64,000 nt of DNA, from assembly GCA_019155205.2 (NCBI GenBank), contig JAHNZQ020000308.1, positions 4,432,261-4,496,260 on the forward strand, written 5' to 3'. Both the position numbers and the translations under genes were made by a program. Of the stretch, positions 55,691 to 64,000 are shown piece by piece. This DNA is from Gracilaria vermiculophylla. Its lineage: Eukaryota; Rhodophyta; Florideophyceae; Gracilariales; Gracilariaceae. Each line of letters opens with the position of its first letter. Within the stretch, counting starts at the first letter, position 1. The notes under the pieces were generated by a model that worked only from the letters and a program-made list of their open reading frames with translations, was not told where the DNA came from and did not search any database.

Positions 55691-58310
55691 TTTTGAATTC
55701 AACTTCTCACATTCAAAGTTTTATCTTATCATCTTTGAAGAAACGGTTGAGTCCTGCTAGTATGAATAGCTTTCGTGATTGTTTTCTTGAACTGATAAGA
55801 GCGTTTTATTCGAACTTTCTCCTTGGCTTATCAGCAGGAATATATTCAATGGAATAATTGGCATAGATCAGTACATCAGTCAATTTTATGAATAAATTAG
55901 TAAATGACAAATCGAAGGGAGAGTGATGACAATTATGGCTCTTCCGACCGTATTGCACAAGTTTTGGTTTTGTTGCTCAATATCAAAAAAATCCAACAGA
56001 AGACACCGGAAAATCACAAGATCGTAATGAGGCTCAAAAGCCATACTCCAATATTACCAACGGAGCATACAAACAACGATTGAAAAACAGATGAATTAAG
56101 AATTCCTGTTTCATGAAAAATCAGCAGAATGAGAGGATATCAGCATTTTTTTAGAGCGATCAAAACGAGACACAATGTATCTGCACATCAGCTCAAATTC
56201 ACTACTCTCATATTCAATAATTACGTACTTATGCTTTTTGGAACACTTAAAAAGTATATTGTTCAATCTGAATGCCCTATGATATTTCTGTTGACAATGT
56301 CTTCCACCTCTTTATTGTGGAGTTCATCTTTTTCACTTCTGAAGGAAGAAAAGGTTTTTTAATGAAGCCTTTCCTCCTAAAGAAGGCAACGAGCTTTCGT
56401 GGATTTTTTCTTATCAAGCTACGGACCGTTCCTTCAACCTTTCCAAGAACATTGTGAACTTGATCTTTTCTTCAGGCTTTAATGAATGAGCAGCGGAGCA
56501 TTGTGTGCTCCGTTGCCTCTCATTGAAATGTTTATTTTTGTATGCTTTGGGTACTCAAGCGAATCGCAGATCACCGGATCGGATGATAAATGTTGTAAAT
56601 AGGTACGTGAAAACGGGCCAGAAATGACTTTTGCTGCTCTTGTATTGCATGCGTCGCCAATTACGGGTTCTTTGTCTTCAATGAGTGACTTTAACCTCTG
56701 TTTCAGAGATGAATCTGCTTTAACAGCTTTCACCATCTCCTAAAGTAGCCATGGTCGATCGACAATATGCATGCTTTGGTCTATTCTGGCTCAACAGTCA
56801 CTCACTCATTCATTTTGCTTGATGCTGCAGTAAATGAGTATTCGATTGATATGAATTGGTTGATTCGGGCGATTTTGTGAAGAACAATGGCTAGTTGTGG
56901 TGCCTGGTGTGTTTGTCCGTGCAATTTGCTTAACAGCGTTTGAGAATGGATTGGGATTCTGATAGTAGTCCAATAATATTTCCATTGGACATTTGGATTT
57001 GTTTATATGCTGCTATCATGATGCGATCTTTTTCCGAATAAGAGCAGATGTTTAAGCCAAATGAAATTGTTGTACATTGACAGTTTTGGCTTTGATCAAT
57101 AAAATTTATCTTGCAACAAAAACTGCGGAGGCTGGCAACAAAAAAGAACATGATATTGTTAGGGATGGAACTCGATCGAGTAAAGGGCTATCCACGATTT
57201 TTGGCCGACCCGTAGTTTGTTGTTTGAAGGAGTTTTTTCCCAGTTCGTGCCCCATCGGATTTTCGATGGTGACTTCCTCAAATTCCTGTCAGTTTTACAG
57301 TCGAAGATTTCTGAGAGGCTGGATATCATACATAAATGAGAAGTGGTGCAGCGGAAAGACATATTTTGTTAGTACATTCACTAAAGACTGAATCATCAAC
57401 GGGAGTATATACGTATTGAAGCACACCAGAAACAAGAACACATCCTGCAGTTAAACGGCAACAGAATTCTAAAGTACACGACTAGAGGAATATGAAAATC
57501 TGGTTCTAAGAAATAAGACATAAAGATTTACAATAACAATATCAAATCTTTTGCTCGAAGAGAATGGTCACAATCCTCTTGCGAAAAGGAGAATATTGCT
57601 ATTAGATTCCGCGTTCAGTTTCCAAGCTGCAATACCCTCCAAAACCTTTAGATAAGGATGCAATTCTGTCCTTTTCAGATTGGTAACGGTTACAATATAA
57701 GATTTATTGGTCTCATTAAGCAGTATAACATAAAAAGGGTAGAACGATATTCCACCACGAGCTGTGTGCTTGTAGCGAGATATGTCTTCTTCGCATCCTT
57801 CAGAAGAATCAAGATACCTATTACCTGTGCGACATGTAGACAGCTCACGAGGAAACCGCTCCTGAAAGAAATCAATGCTCCGCTAATGCATTTTCGCAGC
57901 GTGAGCAACACTGGTTTCCGGCAGCTGCAGATCATTGCTTAATGTTCATTCTTTCACACACCTGTGCACGTGGCGAAAATTTGGGTGGTGAGCACGCCCC
58001 TCGCGGAGGCGTTTTGCGCTGATCTTTAGGTGAAACGCTGCAGATTTTTGCATCGGGGATGAATCCGGCAGCGCTTGAGCTGCAGCTGTGCAGCGTGAGC
58101 GCCAAACAGTGGGAGAGGTGCGCCCGCGTCCCTGCCTCGCATGGGGTTTTTGTTCAAGGCAGTTCGTGGTCGAACGCCTCTTATATCGCTCCCCTCTGCC
58201 CCGCACCCGCCTGCCTGCTACTGCTGAGCATTCACTCCAGTGTTACCAACGCGCCTCCCCCGCACTTACTTTCTTATTTTTGTCTCCCCACCTTTTCGGT
58301 CGCTTTCGTA
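55691..58310. other. AT-rich gene desert, right part, and LHC promoter
   Basis: No intact gene is seen. Two minus-strand frames look protein-like but are unrecognised: 56736-56479 and an ATG-less frame of about 105 codons at roughly 57890-57568. They may belong to the same decayed element as the frames at 54.6-55.7 kb. The last 350 bp are more GC-rich and form the LHC promoter. Confidence 0.45.
57967..57972. promoter_or_regulatory. G-box (CACGTGGC) upstream of the LHC gene
   Basis: CACGTG followed by GC, the full plant G-box, lies about 340 bp upstream of the light-harvesting gene ATG. A TTATAT element follows near 58180. G-boxes drive light-responsive genes in plants; a role here is inference. 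Confidence 0.35.
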
Positions 58311-59042
58311 ATGGCTTTTGTGACATCGTTTGTTCCAGCGTTTGCTGGCGCTCGCGCCGCCTTTAGCGCGCGTGTTTGCACCCTGTCAAGACGGGGTGTG
58401 GCGGGTGTAGTCATGGCTGAGAAAAGCCCGGCCGTCCCTTTCATGGATGCCCCTCCAGCCCTCACACCTGACATGCCAGGCTACGTCGGGTTCGGTAAGT
58501 CTATGATATCGTCAGACCGCACAAAAAGCGCGCCATTTTTGCGGATTCCCTTTCGTGCTAACCTCAGTCAAACAGACCCGTTCAATATCTCCGCCTACCT
58601 TAACGTAAAGTGGTTGCAGGAAGCTGAAATCAAGCACGCCCGTATCTGTCTGCTCGCCATTCTCGGCTTTATCGTCTCTGAGCTGTACCAATTCCCGTGG
58701 TATACGGACTACCCTCACCTTGTAATTTACCGCCACAACTGGGCCGTCACCAATGGCTCGCTCTATCAGATTCTGCTGTGGTGCTCATTCTTCGAAATCA
58801 TGACTCTCCCAGCCGTCACCCAGATGGTCACTGGAAAGAGTGATAGAGCTCCAGGGGATTTCAAGTTTGACCCGTTGGGCCTTGCAAAAGATCCGGCAAA
58901 GATGGCAGTTTACAAGGTTAACGAGATCAAGAACGGACGTTTGGCCATGATTGCCGTCTCCGGCGCTATCCATCATGCTGCTATCACCAACCAGAATCTC
59001 GTCGAGCAGCTTACCTCCGGCAACATTCTGCCTAAATTGTAG
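58311..59042 (+). CDS. Red-type light-harvesting chlorophyll-binding protein (LHCR-like)
   Basis: Exons 58311-58494 and 58576-59042 with an 81-nt phase-1 intron (GTAAGT..AAACAG) give 216 residues. The intron is a multiple of three without a stop, so it can be misread as coding. Removing it restores GYVGFDPF, the typical start of the mature domain. Helix 1 has the chlorophyll-ligating EIKHAR (Glu79, His82, Arg84). Helix 3 has EIKNGR (Glu178, Asn181, Arg183). A third helix lies between (YQILLWCSFFEIMTLPAVTQ), and FDPLGLAKDP precedes helix 3. The first 35 residues are a plastid transit peptide. In red algae LHCR proteins form the photosystem I antenna. TGTAC lies about 45 nt after the stop. Confidence 0.93.
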   Translation: MAFVTSFVPAFAGARAAFSARVCTLSRRGVAGVVMAEKSPAVPFMDAPPALTPDMPGYVGFGKSMISSDRTKSAPFLRIPFRANLSQTDPFNISAYLNVKWLQEAEIKHARICLLAILGFIVSELYQFPWYTDYPHLVIYRHNWAVTNGSLYQILLWCSFFEIMTLPAVTQMVTGKSDRAPGDFKFDPLGLAKDPAKMAVYKVNEIKNGRLAMIAVSGAIHHAAITNQNLVEQLTSGNILPKL

Positions 59043-60428
59043 GTTGGGGTTTCCGCCCTTAAGATCCTGAACCACTTTGCGTTTGTACTTCACGGTAAAA
59101 GCTTTTTCCAGATTGCCTTTTTTGACTTGCATCGGGAATGTAGTAAGTCGGCGGCATCTATCACAAGCAGTACTTTTCACGGTGATAGTCCTGTGGTACA
59201 GTGCCCAGATGTGTTAATCGATTTGCATGTTCCCAACGCGTATTGTCCGATGTTTAGGGCAATTGCTTCAGATTCACTGAGAAACACTCGCGCCTGAGAT
59301 GCTATGTGAAGATGTGTTCAGATGTAATGGCTCGTTTCAAGTGGGCATCACAGTGAAAGCAAGATGACTCTTGCCTTATGGCGAGTAAATCTCAATCTGG
59401 GTAGATAGCATTAGATAGCAGACGGCGGCGTAATTGGAGTAACAGGGTTCCTATTCCGTTTTACCCTTAATATTCTTGCTGACTAGTTTCGGCCTTTTGA
59501 CCGCTCTTCATTATCTCATGTAGAAAGCGGGGTAGGGCCCAGCTTCGTCTCGTAATCTTCATCGCTGGGTTATCATCTTCGACGAAGATTTTATCAAAAT
59601 CATCGGCGAAGAGAACAACCCAACGAGAGGATCATTGACAGGACCAAAATGAGACACACTTTACGTTCAAAATAACCGCCGCATCCGATAAAACTGATGC
59701 CCCTGTGCTCAACGCACGGAGAACAACTGAAGCAACTGCAAAATACATCGCAAAAAGCGCTGGTCTCGGTCCCACCAGCTCTGCCTTCTCGAGTAAGCTC
59801 GAAAGGCAAGTAATGATTTCAAATAAGTACCTGAACATCAGGTCCTCTCTGCCTCTACTTCACGGTGGTTGGACATTACATACGCCACCAGAATGTTCAG
59901 ACAAGAGTCAAGATGGGTGCCACGTGGTGTGAAGGATTTCAAGGCACTGGGCCTAGCTAGCTAGCGGCAGCTAACGGGACGAGATACAGAGCCTCTGTGC
60001 TGCAGTACTTCAGCAATCATGGATATCTGGTCAACCCTCGCATAAGCGGTGCCTGGATGCGTTTTTACGGGAAATCTCAATTAATTTATTCACATCTCAA
60101 CAACTTAAATCAGAATGGAAGGGTGACTTTATTCATTCGCATCTCCACATCTTAAACACCTTAAGCCCCCTTGGCACGGTTCATAGCGGGAAGCGCAAAG
60201 CCGCATGCTGCCGTCGAAGCCGAGACTCAGAGAGCGCGAAAGGTGGCTTCATCTTGGGCTATTGAACGTGTTCCAACCACGCCCCTTCTAGAAGGGCCAT
60301 TCCTACACTAATTGCAACCAGTCTAAACAGAGGGCGAAGTGCACCTCTAGGTCAACGCAACGATAATCATTCCATCACATCCGTGCTTCCAATGCGCCGC
60401 AAGAAGCGGTGGCTCAAAACCTCCGCTC
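59043..60428. other. Intergenic region, no gene supported
   Basis: About 1.4 kb of mixed composition. Short frames have no recognisable domain. A local inverted segment near 59563-59606 (atcttcatcgctgggttatc region) repeats GAAGAT-type words. The right end is the promoter of the next gene. Confidence 0.5.
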
Positions 60429-61340
60429 ATGTCCTCTTCGCCGGCATGGTTATCTGTAGCTCTCTCGACTTTGGCGTCGGTGAAGGAAGAACCGGCCGAA
60501 GTGCTACGCACGGGGATTAGAAAGTTACCGCAGTCGCATATTCTCCACCACCTCAACCGCTGGGCACGTCATGTGTGGCGCCCCGCAATTTCACCAGAGC
60601 AATTGCAGGCTCTTACAAACGATCCGCAACCCGCTTCCGTTGCGCGCCTCAACGCTGGAGCGGCATCGCTGCTTGCAGCTCTGTTTGAGGCTGTGCGACG
60701 TTGCAAAGCAGAACCTTGGGTGAAAATCATCGGTGTAATGTTTCTCGCAGACGATCCATGGGCAATAGACGTCGGCTATGAGAAACAAGTGCAAGTGGAA
60801 AGGTGTGTTCACGCCATCGACGCGTTGTTTGCCAACTCCGAATCCGTAGAGAGCATCGCCACAGCTCTGAATTCAGAAACCGTGGAGTTGCCGGTGGATG
60901 GAGTGCTCGCGGCAACTCCAGACGAATCGTTTGCCGAACTGCGATGCCGCGTAGCAGCTCTACAACTACAGTTGGACGACGTTACAGCGGTTGTGCGACG
61001 AAATGAGCAGAACACAAAAGATTTACTGAGCTCGTTTCACTTTTGGTCGTTGCTTTTGCTTGATGAGTTGCGCAGCTACAAGCAAGCTGCCAGGTCTCCC
61101 GCCACCACACCGGGGCATTCTCAAACTGCCGGTGAAATGACCGCTGGACTACCGCCCATGAGAGCATTATCATCCCCATGGAGAAAAGAAGCTAATCCAA
61201 GCGAATACAGAAGAGGGAGAAGTTCTGCCAGTCATGGAAATATTTCGACCAGCCCACCTTCTGTGTCACTGCGTGCAACCCAACCAGAACCTACTCGCCC
61301 GAAGCGGGTGTTTCGAGATGGGAAGTGGACCACTCTGTGA
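60429..61340 (+). CDS. Uncharacterised protein, 303 residues
   Basis: An intronless frame with normal amino-acid balance, starting at the first ATG (CTCATGT). I recognise no family. Residues 30-130 look helical and folded (LNRWARHVWRPAISPEQLQA, WVKIIGVMFLADDPWAIDV). Residues 165-215 could form a coiled coil (ELRCRVAALQLQLDDVTAVV). The last 80 are Ser/Pro/Arg-rich and probably disordered, ending in RVFRDGKWTTL. The length, composition and position in a gene-bearing segment support a real gene. It is convergent with the NT-C2 gene, 283 bp away. Confidence 0.65.
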   Translation: MSSSPAWLSVALSTLASVKEEPAEVLRTGIRKLPQSHILHHLNRWARHVWRPAISPEQLQALTNDPQPASVARLNAGAASLLAALFEAVRRCKAEPWVKIIGVMFLADDPWAIDVGYEKQVQVERCVHAIDALFANSESVESIATALNSETVELPVDGVLAATPDESFAELRCRVAALQLQLDDVTAVVRRNEQNTKDLLSSFHFWSLLLLDELRSYKQAARSPATTPGHSQTAGEMTAGLPPMRALSSPWRKEANPSEYRRGRSSASHGNISTSPPSVSLRATQPEPTRPKRVFRDGKWTTL

Positions 61341-61623
61341 CTTACAGATGCTAATCTAAATACCCTTGATGAGTCATAAGTCAATTAGGCTTTTACGTCA
61401 TTGTTAGAAGTTACATTTTCGTCGTATTACGAGGCAACAATCACGGTTGTCTGATATAGTCGTGAGCCATTTTGTAAAGCTGCGTATCTCCAAATCGAGA
61501 ATAGAAGCACACGCCGAGACGTCAACCACCTTAAACGGGATAGGCTATGAACATGCGAAAAGTCACGATATTGCGAGAACAAGTGGAACACCAGAAAGGA
61601 AGTTATCCATCACGCCTCTATAA

Positions 61624-62796
61624 TCAGTTGGCAAGCTCCTTGAGCTCACTGGTAGAACTGGATCTTACAGAAAGACTGCGATTACTCGTACGTCTGGTTG
61701 CAAGCAGTGGGGGAAGACCAACATTTGGATTGGCTCTGCTCTCTATAAGATGATCCAGACATAGCGTTTGGTCGAACTTGTTAACATCGGATTCATTTCG
61801 GGCGTCAGACACAGTGGCCAAGCCAATGCCGTCTTCTTGAGAAATTGCATCGTAAATGCTGTTAACAGCCGATAATGCCTCAACTCTGGATTGAACAATG
61901 TGGTCCGGCCACCGATCCCGCATTCGCTGTTGAAACATGGTCTCGTAAACGTCCTTCTGCAGAATGTCAGGATTAGGGATGCTACTCTCAAGAACAGCAC
62001 TTGGTGTTTGGACTAATTCGAAGAGAGCTGAAGAGGCGGGATCCGTGTTGCGAAAAGAAGCGGGCCCCGGAGCGGCGATGGAGTGGGAAGAGGTGAAAGA
62101 GCCGTTAGAGGGCTGCTTGGTAGCTGCGAGGGTGGCACCTAAGCGATGGGATGAAGGCTGTCGCTCCTTTGCTGGATTATCAAACTCAGTTGAGCGTTCG
62201 AGACTGGATGTGGGGTCGTCATCCTCAAGCAGTGAAATGGGCTGAGCACTTTCAGTGCCAGATGTACTTGGGGTAGCCTGCGTGGGTGTGCTGGGTGTGG
62301 AGGGCCTCCCAAGAGCAGTGCTGATGTGCGGCAAAGTGCGAGTTCGGAAGATCTTGTCTCCCGACTTGTGGGTGACCCGAATGGAAAGCTTGAGGGTGGT
62401 ATTGAGCAAACTGCCTTGCACGAGGTAATTGCGTGACAGAAACCCGACGGCGGCTACCTCGGCCAAGTCAACGGTGACGGTGCCCTCGAAGGAGGAGGCG
62501 GCGCCGACCCAGCGGGGCCGGCGCTCGGAGCGCAGCTGCAGCAGGAGGGGGGCGGGCTGCAGCAAGGTGTGGTCGGCGGAGTCGGAGTAGATGGGAAGGG
62601 AGAAATGGGTGTGACAGTCCCAGCGAATAACATTGCCGGGCTCGACGGGCAGCGATGGAGTGCGGCCTTCTTGCGGCGACGCGCGGCGTGCGCGCCATTG
62701 CACATACAGCAGCTGGTGGATTAGCGGGATACTGTCCAACTGGTGGATGGTGAGAGCCACGGCAAACACCCGCGGCGGACCGCCGCGAAAGCGCAT
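61624..62796 (-). CDS. NT-C2 (EEIG1/EHBP1 N-terminal) domain protein
   Basis: A 390-residue intronless protein. Residues 5-150 match the NT-C2 domain: FAVALTIHQLDSIPL at the first strand, VQWRARR, then V-x-W with HFSLPIY, and the closing FEGTVTVDLAEVAAVGFLSR and LKLSIRVTHKSGD. This C2-like module anchors proteins such as EHBP1 and plant PMI1 to membranes. The remainder is Ser/Thr/Pro-rich with short helical patches (MFQQRMRDRWPDHIVQSRVE). The function in algae is unknown; organelle positioning or endocytic traffic is a guess from relatives. The ATG at 62796 is the first after an Arg-rich GC-biased open stretch. Confidence 0.78.
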   Translation of the reverse strand: MRFRGGPPRVFAVALTIHQLDSIPLIHQLLYVQWRARRASPQEGRTPSLPVEPGNVIRWDCHTHFSLPIYSDSADHTLLQPAPLLLQLRSERRPRWVGAASSFEGTVTVDLAEVAAVGFLSRNYLVQGSLLNTTLKLSIRVTHKSGDKIFRTRTLPHISTALGRPSTPSTPTQATPSTSGTESAQPISLLEDDDPTSSLERSTEFDNPAKERQPSSHRLGATLAATKQPSNGSFTSSHSIAAPGPASFRNTDPASSALFELVQTPSAVLESSIPNPDILQKDVYETMFQQRMRDRWPDHIVQSRVEALSAVNSIYDAISQEDGIGLATVSDARNESDVNKFDQTLCLDHLIESRANPNVGLPPLLATRRTSNRSLSVRSSSTSELKELAN

Positions 62797-63296
62797 GGCG
62801 GCGATGCGGGCGGCACGACGCGGGCGGTACGATGCGGGCGGCGCTCCCGCGCAGCACGCTCGGGCGTTGCGAGCGCATAGTCGATGCGCGCGCCTTCGGA
62901 CTCGCTGTCCGTCGCGCACGGGCCAGACGGTCTAGCCGTGCGCTCGGGGCTTGGACACGTATCCACGTAACTCTCTTGGTATGCTGTACACGGTGCACAC
63001 GGGTCCAGGTGTGCTTCGGGGCGGGGGGGCGTGGTGCGTGCACGCTCCGCCAGCTCGCGATGCACGTGCGATGGCGTGGCGCGCATGCGGACGATGGGCG
63101 GATGGCGGAAGGCAGAAGGCGGACGACGCCATGCGTAAAATGCGCCGTGCGGTGGGCCGGTGGCGATTGGGCGCGCGCCGCGGACGGTGCACATGCCGAC
63201 CACAAACCGACGCCCGCCACCCGCCCGGCGCGCTTATCTCATCGGCGAGCTGCAGGGTGCGGAGCGGAGGCGGCGTAGATACCTAGCGCCGGCGCC
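62797..63296. other. Divergent promoter between NT-C2 and PiT genes
   Basis: A 500-bp GC-rich space with no supported gene. GTAAAATGCGCC near 63134 resembles the repeat unit upstream of the TRIAP1-like gene, as a single copy. Confidence 0.55.
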
Positions 63297-64000
63297 ATGC
63301 GTTCGCCTGAGCTCACTAACCACTGCCGTCGCGACAGCCCCCGTCCCCGCGCCCGCGACATTTCCGTCGTCGCCGCCATGCAGCCCGCCGCCCCGTCGAG
63401 CGCCTTCGTGCGCGCGCTGCCGCTTGCCGCCGGCGCCAGCGCCACCTCGTCCCTGTGCCACGCGCGCCCTTCGTTGCGTCGCAGCCGCTTCGTTGTGCCC
63501 TTGCCACGCGTCAGGCAGCCCGTCTTGCCTGCTCCCCCCCCCGCGGATAGCGCGGCCGGCGCCACGCCCATGCCCGCCAAATGCACCCCCCGCGCCGCCA
63601 TTCTTACTCCGGGACTCCTCGTGGTTGCCGGCGGCGTCGTCGCGTTCGCGCTTAGTGCCGCGTTGGGTGCCAATGATGTGGCCAATTCGCTGGGCACCTC
63701 AGTCGGGACGGGCGCCATCAAGGTGCCTACCGCCCTCGCCATTGGCGCCGTCATGGAGTTTGCCGGCGCTGTGTTGTTCGGCAGCACCGTTACAAAGACC
63801 ATTTCATCGGGTGTCGTCACAATTGGAGCCGCCACGTTCGCCGCCCCTGTCAGCTACATGCTCGGCATGCTCGCCGTGCTTTTCGGCTGTACCGTGTGGA
63901 TGGCCGTGGCCACCAAGTTTGGTCTGCCCGTGTCTTCGACGCACTCCGTCGTCGGTGCGCTAATCGGTTTGGGACTGGTGTCCGGCTGGGGCATCAACTA
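63297..64000 (+). CDS. Phosphate transporter PiT/PHO4 family, plastid-type (5' part)
   Basis: The frame is open from ATG 63297 to the window end, giving 234 codons of an unfinished protein. The PiT signature GANDVANSLGTSVGTGAI (about residues 123-140) is followed by hydrophobic helices and SSTHSVVGALIG, the conserved Thr/Ser-His motif of the Pi site. About 110 residues precede the first helix, Ala/Arg/Ser/Pro-rich and nearly without acids, which fits a plastid transit peptide as in plant PHT2;1. Proteins of this family carry phosphate with Na+ or H+. A second ATG at 63378 (residue 28) would give a more typical transit peptide, so the start is uncertain. The C-terminal half lies beyond the window. 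Confidence 0.9.
   Translation, partial: MRSPELTNHCRRDSPRPRARDISVVAAMQPAAPSSAFVRALPLAAGASATSSLCHARPSLRRSRFVVPLPRVRQPVLPAPPPADSAAGATPMPAKCTPRAAILTPGLLVVAGGVVAFALSAALGANDVANSLGTSVGTGAIKVPTALAIGAVMEFAGAVLFGSTVTKTISSGVVTIGAATFAAPVSYMLGMLAVLFGCTVWMAVATKFGLPVSSTHSVVGALIGLGLVSGWGIN

Noticed and set aside
58059..59042. Longer 327-codon reading of the LHC gene, starting upstream and reading through the intron
   Set aside because: The upstream part is not transit-peptide-like, the ATG at 58311 fits the family length, and the GTAAGT..CAG segment interrupts the conserved GFDP motif.

Overview
This is nuclear DNA from a eukaryote with a plastid, most likely a red alga or a close relative with a red-lineage plastid. 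It carries spliceosomal introns (GT..AG), core histones, a mitochondrial ATP synthase beta subunit with a presequence, and a red-type light-harvesting (LHC/LHCR-like) protein. It also has a plant-like organellar methionyl-tRNA synthetase, a gamma-tocopherol methyltransferase-like enzyme and a plastid-type phosphate transporter. I cannot name the species from the sequence.

I support 26 protein-coding genes, two of them incomplete: one beside a 100-N assembly gap and one cut by the window end. Eight genes have introns, nine in all. Every donor fits GTNNGY and six of the nine introns are phase 1. Genes sit in clusters, often tail to tail with 42-65 bp between stop codons or as divergent pairs.

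Layout: 1-2183 is a GC-rich, low-complexity flank. 2184-10681 holds a GATA factor, MetRS, an FCP1-type phosphatase, a PH-domain protein, a BPL_N amidotransferase-like protein and prefoldin 2. 10682-19554 is a gene desert of lower GC. 19555-23616 is a very GC-rich island with a second GATA factor, Cpn10, a prenylated UBL3/MUB protein and a TRIAP1/Mdm35 protein. 25215-35733 is the densest block: the methyltransferase, ATP synthase beta, a SAM-DUF202 membrane protein, exosome subunit MTR3, a divergent H2B/H2A pair, REI1/ZNF622 and a metacaspase. A two-domain RidA protein lies alone at 39.2-40.1 kb. 40.1-47.0 kb and 51.8-58.3 kb are AT-richer deserts with only decayed open frames, some transposase-like. 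Between them are a Cys-rich partial gene, the UAP56/SUB2 helicase and an SLC35D-like transporter. The end of the window carries the LHC protein, an unrecognised protein, an NT-C2 protein and the start of a PiT phosphate transporter.

The genes are mostly housekeeping and organelle functions and do not form one pathway. The features most worth a second look are the tandem RidA fusion, the E2F/CCAAT-loaded histone promoter, the intron shared by the two GATA zinc fingers, a 75-nt poly-C run inside one of those introns, recurring TGTA elements downstream of stop codons, and dispersed Cys-rich frames.
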